This document shows, one piece after another, positions 16,657 to 23,449 of a stretch of 23,449 bases of DNA. The notes under the pieces are model-generated. The model was not told where the DNA came from and did not search any database. It was given only the letters and a program-made list of their open reading frames with translations. The stretch lies in the NCBI GenBank assembly GCA_003427395.1, contig BFEA01000270.1, positions 512,423 through 535,871 on the forward strand, read 5' to 3'. Position 1 is the first letter of the stretch. Each line of letters starts with the position of its first letter. The stretch comes from Chara braunii (Eukaryota; Streptophyta; Charophyceae; Charales; Characeae). Both the position numbers and the translations under genes were made by a program.

Positions 16657-17033
16657 CTGAGTTGGCCTACGGACGACAGGTCCGCAGTTACGAGGCCCGA
16701 AATGGGAACGTGGGTCCACGGCCCCAATACAAATTAGGGGACATGGTGCATGTAAGGAAATGTGCTCGTCAAGGAAAGATAGCGCCACGATTCTTTGGGC
16801 GATTCCGTGTGATCGAGCTTGGCCCGAACAGAGTGAACATGGTGCGACTAGCGCCCGAAGTCTCAGGCAGTCGATCGGGCTGCCCGATCATCCGCCACGT
16901 GTCCTACCTCCGCCCTCTCTCAGCTTCTTCTACCCCTTCCCCTGCTGGGTCGATCTCGGAGTCAGAGTGGGAGAGTGACAGTCCCCACTCCCTTTCTTCT
17001 CCCCACTCACCTTCTTCCTCCTCGTCGCCATGA
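16640..17033 (+). CDS. Integrase C-terminal GPY/F module and pol end (element 2)
   Basis: Continues the integrase after a frameshift near 16640 (RQRVTELAYGRQVRSYEARN). KLGDMVHVRKCARQGKIAPR and FFGRFRVIELGPNRVNMVRL form the GPY/F-type module that ends many Ty3/gypsy integrases, followed by HVSYLRPL and a Ser/Pro-rich tail. There is no chromodomain. The frame ends with TGA at 17031-17033, which shares ATGA with the start of the next ORF. Confidence 0.82.
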
Positions 17034-17524
17034 GTTTTTCCACAGAGCAGGTTCTCAGTGAATGTATGTTGGCGCCGCGAGGAAACATTTTGACGATCCG
17101 GTAAGTTCATCATCCGCGCATCAGCCCCGATGTTCTTCGATTCGTGCAGTTCTTCAGCAGAATCAGCACTGCAGGTGTACACGCGGTGGCGGAGTTCCGC
17201 TTTGTAGTCCCTAACAGCAAGGCGCAGGTGCTGGCCGAGGCATCAGCTTATCGGCGACTCTCGGCGCCAGGTATCAGCCACATATCAACAGTCGTCTTCT
17301 TCAGCGGGGACATAAGCACGGTGGATCCCAGAGCTCATACGGCCATCCGTATCTCGTTGAGAGAGTGGGGGGAGGAATTGGCGCAGACGTGGAGCCTGTT
17401 GCTTGCGCGGCGAGGGGAGAACGTAGTCAATACCGACAGTATTGACACTGGCAGCATCCGCACCCTCCAGCACGAACCGGCAGTCGCTCTCCCTGCACTT
17501 GTCCCTTTCTCGCGCCCTCAATGA
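17030..17524 (+). CDS. Accessory ORF A after pol, unrecognised (element 2)
   Basis: Starts at ATG 17030-17032, overlapping the pol stop as ATGA. It reads MSFSTEQVLSECMLAPRGNI, meets an in-frame TAA at 17102-17104, then stays open for 140 codons (HHPRISPDVLRFVQFFSRI, EFRFVVPNSKAQVLAEASAY, HTAIRISLREWGEELAQTWS) to TGA at 17522-17524. It has no signal peptide, no clear membrane segment and no Cys cluster, so a classical envelope glycoprotein is not supported. The TAA is within CGGTAAGT, a perfect plant splice-donor sequence, so splicing may instead remove it. The ATGA overlap suggests stop-restart translation coupled to pol. I do not recognise the protein. It could be an element-specific 3' ORF or captured host sequence. 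Confidence 0.5.
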
Positions 17525-18577
17525 ACCGTTTCCAATTCTCTATCTTCACCCTCCCTTCCTTTTTCCCCACTTTCTGGCAGTCAGCCCACCATCCCCGCCT
17601 CTCCTTCTGCATGCGGCCGCTTACAGTTCTGCTCATCAAGCCATCGCAGTGGGAGATATGGTGTGAGAATTACTCCACCCTTTCCTTGTGCCTAATCGAG
17701 ATCGAGCTGACATGACCCCAGGATAGTGAGCACCGTGCCGAGAACGAGAGTGTGGAGCTGCTTGTTATCCAAACTTGGAGATCAGAGGTGGAAGGAGACC
17801 TTCTCGGACTCATCTTCGGAACGGTGGACCCAGGACATCGGCAAACGATCGTGTGGGAGCTCTTGGTCCCCTTCGCGCAACTGCTTGACGATCTTCCAAT
17901 CGACATCATCTCACATTGCGACGAGAATCCGGCGCCGCACGTACTTTCACGAAGTCTAACACCGTACTTGCAATGGTCGGCTTGCCTGGAGGAGCGCGAG
18001 GGAGGTGGTAGCTACCCATCGTGTGCGGAGTATCTGAACCCCCGGGGGATAATCAGCGTCCTTTTCTTCCAGCCTCGAATGGCGTCAGAGGAGGAAGCGG
18101 TGGCAGAGGAAGCGGAGATAGAGGACGAGGGAGAAGAAACCTCTGAGGAAGAGGGAAGCTATAGCGAATATAGCGAGGAAGAGCCGGGGGCGGGGAGTGA
18201 GGAAGAAGAAGAAAGAAGAAGAGGAACTTGAGGAAGAAGAGGAGTCCGAGTGGGAAAATTTGGGAGAAGAGGCGGACCAGACGGAAGCCCGAGAAGAGGA
18301 TCCTTCAGCAGCCTCGCAAAGGAGGGACGAGATAGCGGCGGGGAAGCGGCCGTTGGAGCATTCCCACGACACTAATCTGCCAATCCCAGACGACCCGACC
18401 AGAGATCCCGAGCCGCCCGCCATCGACGATGAGCTCCCTCCTGCGGAGACCTCGAGCGCGCCGGCGCGGAGGCGACGAAGCCAATCCCCCTCCCCTTCCC
18501 CCCGTCCCTCAGTTCGAACACGTGTCGATGAGGGGCATCGGGCTACGTCCTCGGTCATTAACTCGTCGTCCCCTTGA
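17521..18577 (+). CDS. Accessory ORF B with acidic tail, unrecognised (element 2)
   Basis: Starts at ATG 17521-17523, again overlapping the previous stop as ATGA. The frame reads MNRFQFSIFTLPSFFPTFWQ and RPLTVLLIKPSQWEIW to a TGA at 17713-17715. It continues in frame with SVELLVIQTWRSEVEGDLLG and VWELLVPFAQLLDDLPIDII, then turns into a strongly acidic tail (EEEAVAEEAEIEDEGEE). It stops at 18231 through a frameshift near 18200-18230. The shifted frame carries on as EEELEEEEESEWENLGEEAD and ends with an SR/SP-rich basic segment at 18577. A globular half followed by an acidic, then Ser/Pro/Arg tail suggests a nuclear or chromatin-facing protein, but no family is recognised. CCCCAG at about 17716-17721 could be a splice acceptor that would bypass the TGA. 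Confidence 0.48.
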
Positions 18578-19110
18578 TTTTCAGACCCTCCGGCAAATCG
18601 ATACCCGGATCTCCTTCCCTCGCAACCCCTTCCCGCCTTCCACCTTCCGTCACTTCTACGCCACTCGCCTCGATGTCACGGTGTATCCGCATTCCACCAC
18701 GAGATGCGTCGTCTCCTCTTTCTCCCTCCACGCCCTTCTCTCTTCAGTGCTGCATGGCGGGGATATAACATGGTCGAAGTCTACTGCATGATCACGGGGA
18801 CAGTCCCCGCATGCGCGGACTATGATCAGTTCCGCACGGCCCTGCTCCGCACCTTCCCAACCTTCTATCCCGACTATCTCGCTTCTCTCCCCCATAGCGG
18901 CAGCCGATTCCCCCGCATACATCGCATTGTCAGATATCAAGAGCTGCCAGAGACGATGGCAGGGATGGAGACGTTCTTACCCCCACTCCCAAGTGACCCT
19001 CCTCCTCGCCATCCCCCCATGTATCGACTCCCTTATACCCTTCCTGCGGGTCACTAAGCGCATCATCGGATTTGATGGCGTGTCGATTTCCCCCACTCAT
19101 ATCCTGTGAT
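18578..19110 (+). pseudogene. Decayed coding-like stretch downstream of ORF B
   Basis: Coding-like peptide appears in alternating frames. DFQTLRQIDTRISFPRNPF and FRHFYATRLDVTVYPHSTT are in one frame, MITGTVPACADYDQFRTALL and TFYPDYLASLP in another, and SQVTLLLAIPPCIDSLIPFL back in the first. Such frame switching fits a frameshifted pseudogene, perhaps another 3' ORF of element 2 or a host-gene remnant. The family is not recognised, and chance cannot be excluded because the region is GC-rich and stop-poor. Confidence 0.3.
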
Positions 19111-20373
19111 AACGACACGTGTAAATTGGCAAGATCCCTCACCACCTCCTCCGTCTGTGATCAGATTGCCCTTCCTGCAGAACTTGTAGGACAGAGCCCC
19201 CGTAGGCCACGTTGGATGACTTCCACACTCTTATCGCACGGTAAGTGGCCCGTAGAGAGCTCCGCGTCGTCGATTGATTAGAGAGATCGGCACGTGTCGT
19301 AACATCGAGCAAGCAGGAGCTTGCTCAAGATTGGAACCCCCTGGGCGTCACATATGTGACGAACCATTTTCTGTGCCGCGCGACTTTCTGCGCGATGACG
19401 ATGAGGGGTCCTGAGATGGGAAGGTTGGGCAAATTACGGGAGGTGGGATCGACGGGTAAATTGTGACGGTGTCCTCGCTTCTTTCTTTTTCTTCGCTTCG
19501 TTCCTTCCCCTTCGGCGGTGATGGGACAAGCCCGGGATGGACGGTTGAGTGACGCGTCGCCACGGGTGCGATTAATAATGGTTGACATAGCTTCTTTCTG
19601 CTGTTGGGTTTTCGGCGCGATGATCGCGCGGGAATTTTGCTTCTTTTTAAAATTTCTTTTCAAATATTGTCGAGCCCTCGATGACTCTCGGAATTTCGGA
19701 TTTTATTTTCGAAATTTGTGCTTTATGGAAGTTCTTTTTGCATTTTCGGATTAGATAGGAATTTAGGAATTCGAAATTTCTTTTGTCGCGCGATGCTCTT
19801 TACTTGCGCGCTTCTTTTTGCGGCTGCAACGGAGTTAGTCGGCGCCTTTAATCTTGTGCACAACTGTAATTTTTGGGTGGGTGCCATTATAGCTGTATCT
19901 TTCTTCTTGAGCTTCGTCTTTCCCGCCCTCGTCTTTCTTTCCTTCTGTTGTGTTTAGTCAGCCCGCGGGCTGCACGATCGGATCGATGTGTGGAGAGTGG
20001 CTACGTCCCCCACGCCGCGATCTGGCCATGCAGAACGTACGCGCTTCCTTCCCTTCTCTCCTTCTAAGTCCTTGCAATTTCGTGTTCTTCGCGCATGCAT
20101 GCACGCTATAAATTTTGGCAGCGCGATTAGTTAGCTCTCTTAAGAAGTTGTTGGAAGCTCGGGGTAGCGTGATCAGTGAGGGTCGGCTCACGCGCGAAGT
20201 AAGAGGTGAGTTGACGTGGAAATTGGGCGACCCGACGGGCTGGTGTCGAATGTGCGGGGTTGACGCGTAGGCTACGACGGACTGTAGCACGTGGGCGAAC
20301 CTGACGGGCACAGGAGGACTAAGCGGGGTGACAACTTCGTGGGTTGGTGCGTGACGACGGACTGTCCGCATCG

Positions 20374-20375
<2 letters not shown>
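19111..20375. other. Non-coding stretch with palindromes; no LTR recognised
   Basis: No gene is supported. It contains a hairpin GAGCAAGC-AGGA-GCTTGCTC (19307-19326) and, 20 bp later, a perfect 16-bp palindrome CGTCACATATGTGACG (19346-19361). T-rich, low-GC sequence lies around 19630-19790, and ACGACGGACTGT is repeated near 20273 and 20354. The 3' LTR of element 2 could lie here, but no second copy is available in the window to define it. Confidence 0.4.

Positions 20376-20451
<76 letters not shown>
20376..20451. repeat. (GA)n microsatellite
   Basis: About 76 bp of uninterrupted GA dinucleotides. The Glu-Arg open frame across it is a product of the repeat. The true length may differ because such tracts assemble poorly. 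Confidence 0.92.
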
Positions 20452-20457
<6 letters not shown>

Positions 20458-20863
20458 GGATGGACGGATATGGGATGTTAATTTTCTTTGTCTTTTTCAG
20501 TTTTGTATATAAGTTTTGATTTCGGCTTCGGGCGATCCGCCCTTACTTTTTTTCTTCGACATCTTTGTCTCGGCTATGGCCCTTGTCTGGCGCTCTACTC
20601 AGTCTCGATCCTTCCTCCTTTTCTTTGATATACTTGATTGGATGGGTTCGATGTATGCGGGATGGTTGAGTGATATGCTCGTCATCCTTTTTTATGACAA
20701 TTGCTCATCGTCACTTGATTTGTTCCGGCCGCGACGAATGGCCGATAAAAGAAGTGGATGCTGTTGCGATGTCTGATGTATGCGTAAACGATGATGTGAT
20801 GTCACTTTGCATGATTGAGGAATGTTTGTTGTCTGCGGGATTACTGAACGATTGAATCGTTGA
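20452..20863. other. Spacer, no gene supported
   Basis: T-rich and mixed sequence with short open frames only. The frame at 20516-20776 has a hydrophobic start but no recognisable domain and is in the same frame as the decayed Cys-rich ORF that follows. A link between them is possible but not shown. Confidence 0.35.
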
Positions 20864-21838
20864 GTGAATGTCTTCGCCACCTGGCGATTTTGCATATGGG
20901 ACTTGGGCCTCACTTTTGCACGAGAGTCGGGCGACGGACAGGCGCACGATCGAACCCCTCGTATGCGCACGTGTAAGCACGATCCAACAAACGCAGCCTA
21001 CACGTGTCCACACGAGGTCGGTCCACAATCACTGGATGGATTTGGCACTTTCATTATCGGGATGGGCCCGAAAGTTTCCCTTTGTGAGAACTTGAGCCAG
21101 TGGGGATTTCCGCGACCGTACCCGGAATTCCCTTGTCAGTCGGGGAACGATCGGGTGTGCGCAGAGGACTTCTACTGCGCCACTACTAATGATCCACGGG
21201 GCCCTGACTATCCGGAAGCCCGTCACACGCACTATTTCAGCTCCCCCGGCTTTGTTGTCATCTCCACCAATTTCCCTCTTCCGACTCCTTCTCCCATACC
21301 ATCGGCTTACAGTAATACCGTGGGAATCCATCGCCCCGTACTGGCCCCGCCCGTCGCACCAAAACACCCGACAACGCGGCGGCCACCGAACCTCCGGAAT
21401 TACCGCACGTAACCGCAACGCACAGCACCAGCTGCCACGCGTTCACACAAGGAGGCCCAACTGGCAGAGACCGCAATATCCACGAACGGGCCTCTCCTAG
21501 AGCCCTGAGCCATCGTAATAGAAACGGGTGGATCGAACGGCCCAAGATGCACCGCGCATGCCAATTGCCTTGTGTTGCACGACATCTGCAGCCTTCGGCC
21601 CGGGAATAACCTGTCCCTTAACCTCACAGACGAACCCGTCCCTCATTGCACCTATGCCCCTGAACCTTGCCCCAGGAGATCTCAGTTCCGACCTGGGACT
21701 CCACCCCAAATTCCCAAAAATCCTTGGCACAACCCTTTTTCGCACTTCCAGGCCCACAGCCCACTCCGATCAGGAAGTCGCGACGGGCGTGAGGTTGGGC
21801 GTCACACCCTCTTAGTCATGCTAGGACACTTCGTGTAG
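20864..21838 (+). pseudogene. Cys-rich reading frame with two in-frame stops, unrecognised
   Basis: One frame stays open over 975 bp apart from TAA at 21410-21412 and TGA at 21497-21499. The peptide is Cys/Pro-rich: CKHDPTNAAYTCPHEVG, SLCENLSQWGFPRPYPEFPC, VCAEDFYCATTNDPRGPDY, then CTAHANCLVLHDICS and a Pro-rich tail with VPHCTYAPEPC. Paired Cys at regular intervals and abundant Pro, Asn and Thr suggest an extracellular or cell-wall protein, perhaps disulfide-bonded. No signal peptide is visible because the true start is not clear. I do not recognise the family. The frame extending past two stops argues for a decayed gene more than for chance. Confidence 0.4.
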
Positions 21839-22320
21839 TGGTAGGTAGGGGTCAGAGGGCCTATGAGAGAGGGGGGTGACCCGTTATCTCATCTTTTGAG
21901 GCCGGGCCTTGCAGGTAAGTGTGGTGTGACGTGGGTTTCCCATGGGCGGTTGCTCGGTGCTTCATGGCCGCTATCGCCCACCAGCAGGTTGGGCGCAGCC
22001 TCACATGTTCCCTCGTTTGAGGCTTGAACTCGGGCTGGCTGCTACGGGGTTCCTCGTAATATTGTAATGATGATAAAAAAAGGCCTGAAAGGCCTCCCTG
22101 TCAGATTCAACAGGTGATTGAGTTCGTTGGGCTTAAACCACTCGGAGGCCGCGCCCGACAATGACTGCCGTTGATAAATCTCATCGGTGGCCATCGTTCC
22201 GTTTCGGCCTCCTAAAGATTTGGGTGGCTGACGGCGGCCCACATGGGAAAGGTAGTGGTGGTTTAAAAGAATTGGGCTAATTAGCCTTCAAAAAAAAAAA
22301 AAAAAAGGGTAGGAGAGCAT
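21839..22320. other. Non-coding stretch, possibly the tail of a mobile element
   Basis: No coding region is supported. A segment near 22063-22081 reads TGTAATGATGATAAAAAAA, which resembles the A-rich/TGATAA tails of some LINE-type elements, but no reverse transcriptase is seen upstream. An A run lies at about 22290-22306. Confidence 0.3.
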
Positions 22321-22583
22321 GGGATGCCTACTAGTAGTATTGTGCCTTTGTTAAGTTTGTTTTTTTGGATGCCTACCAGTACTACGTTATGAGGTGTGGG
22401 GAAAACACAATCTGTAAGGGCACAGTTTGCCTGATTTGACTCTGGAGAGACTGGGATGCCTACTAGTAGTATGGTGTCTTTGTTAAGTTCGATTCTTTTG
22501 GATGCCTACCAGTACTATGTTATGAGGTGTGGGAAAAACACAATCCGTAAGGGCACACAGTTTGCCTGATTTGACTCTGGAGA
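22321..22583. repeat. Two-copy tandem repeat, period 132 bp
   Basis: GGGATGCCTACTAGTAGTAT starts both copies (22321 and 22453). Both continue through GGATGCCTACCAGTACTA, TTATGAGGTGTGGG and TTTGCCTGATTTGACTCTGG with few changes. Each unit itself holds two forms of GGATGCCTAC-AGTA. A fragment (ACACAATCCGTA) recurs once more at about 22584. Confidence 0.85.
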
Positions 22584-23449
22584 ACACAATCCGTAGCCGG
22601 GTGGGGGCAAATCTTCTTACTTTTATTTTTTTTTTGGGTGGCAAGGAAGGGTTATCATGAGCTGTGAAAACTTTTGCTATGTGCTTCGTGATGTCTGTCA
22701 AAATTGGAACGATGCACAGGAGATCAGCATCCACCCTGCACAAGGATGACACTCACATACGAATCCCGGTTGGCTAGACATTGACTAAACAACAATTCAG
22801 TTGGTTCTTTCAAGACCGCAGATCATGAGTTTTCAAAGTTCTAACACTGAGAGCCATCAGCTGGCAGAGAGTGATTAGCTGATGGACTACCCTAGTTCCA
22901 CCAAGAACATGGCAAACAAAGAAGAGAGGCCCTTATTCCTGTTTAGATCTTACACAGTAATGTGTAGGCGCAAAGCTGGATATTTGCTGGGAAAAGAACC
23001 CTAAGAAAGGGAGTGAACTAGAAACCTTTAAACCCTGTGCAAGCAATCAGTCGAGGGGTGAAAGATGCATCATCAATCAACGGATGATGGATCTGTTTTC
23101 AAAGATTAACAGCGTACCTTTTGGATAATGGGTCAGCAAGTAAATTGATACAGCAAGCTTAAACCCTTGGGAACGTCCTCAACTTTAGATGGTTTGAACG
23201 AGAAAAGAGTATTAGTTCATATGAAGAAGCTCGACCTCTGGCCTCAATGTATGTATGCCACCAAACCCAGGCATAACATGTCAGCTTCTCAGCATGTTGA
23301 TGTGGTGGATTAGTAACATTTATCATTACAGCGGTTCTGGTTTTGGTAATTGATTTACGACTGGAACGAACACTAGCCGGAGGTCGCAAGAAGGTAGAAC
23401 TTTCAACAAGTCTGCAACCATGTCATTCTACGTCACAGTTTCTTATGAG
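22584..23449. other. Intergenic sequence, nothing supportable
   Basis: AT-rich sequence with only short open frames lacking recognisable motifs on either strand. No RNA gene or clear repeat is seen. Confidence 0.4.

Larger units (their letters stand above)
13467..19110 (+). mobile_element. Second Ty3/gypsy retrotransposon, 5'-truncated, with accessory ORFs (element 2)
   Basis: Plus-strand pol coding begins directly at the broken end of element 1. In order there are a pre-RT linker, RT (YMDD), RNase H, a PHD finger, an integrase zinc domain, an integrase core and a GPY/F module, then two further ORFs and a decayed coding-like stretch. Gag, protease and the 5' LTR are absent, and no 3' LTR could be recognised, so the right end (about 19110) is a guess based on where coding-like sequence fades. 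In-frame stops and frameshifts show it is inactive. The pol sequence is clearly distinct from element 1 and no chromodomain is seen at its end. Confidence 0.78.

Noticed and set aside
17030-17524. Envelope glycoprotein for ORF A
   Set aside because: No signal peptide, membrane anchor or Cys pattern is visible; position after pol alone is not enough.
20291-20512. Glu-Arg repeat protein
   Set aside because: Product of the (GA)n microsatellite.
22063-22081. LINE 3' tail
   Set aside because: Only a short TGATGATAAAAAAA-like tail; no reverse transcriptase or second copy in the window supports it.

Overview
This window looks like a repeat-dominated nuclear segment of a photosynthetic eukaryote, most likely of the streptophyte lineage (a charophyte-type alga or a land plant). 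Seen directly: long non-coding stretches, microsatellites, spliceosomal-type intron borders and two large, decayed Ty3/gypsy LTR retrotransposons. One of these has an initiator-tRNA-Met primer-binding site and a chromodomain-type integrase tail, as in plant chromoviruses. The taxon is inference; no marker gene fixes it. No bacterial operons, rRNA, tRNA or CRISPR arrays were seen.

Layout. Positions 1-4530 are intergenic or gene-flank DNA: a two-copy 383-bp tandem duplication, GAA/GGA microsatellites, one good candidate host exon (1592-1951, +), a cluster of perfect palindromes (2183-2271), a possible Cys-rich exon on the minus strand (about 2874-3218) and a degenerate tandem-repeat field (about 3443-4250).

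Element 1 (4531-13466, minus strand) is a nearly complete chromovirus. In element order it has a 5' LTR (12432-13466, lacking its last ~10 bp), a tRNA-iMet PBS, a 1.2-kb leader packed with ACGT-core motifs, gag with a CCHC knuckle, protease, RT, RNase H, integrase and chromodomain, a PPT and a 3' LTR (4531-5625). Pol is in the -1 frame relative to gag, and a heptamer of X XXY YYZ form lies four codons before the gag stop. Pol has three in-frame stops, gag has several frameshifts, and a small inverted-repeat (MITE-like) element sits in gag.

Element 2 (13467 to about 19110, plus strand) abuts the broken end of element 1 and has lost its 5' LTR, gag and protease. Its pol reads RT, RNase H, a C4HC3 PHD finger, then integrase. 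Two further reading frames follow, each starting at an ATGA stop/start overlap with the frame before it; the second has a very acidic tail. The PHD finger inside pol and this accessory ORF train are the most unusual content of the window.

Positions 19111-23449 hold palindromes, a 76-bp GA tract, a decayed Cys-rich reading frame (20864-21838) and a two-copy 132-bp tandem repeat. The two retroelements are dead copies. Their stops mostly fit C-to-T change at CAG or CGA, as expected for methylated, silenced elements.
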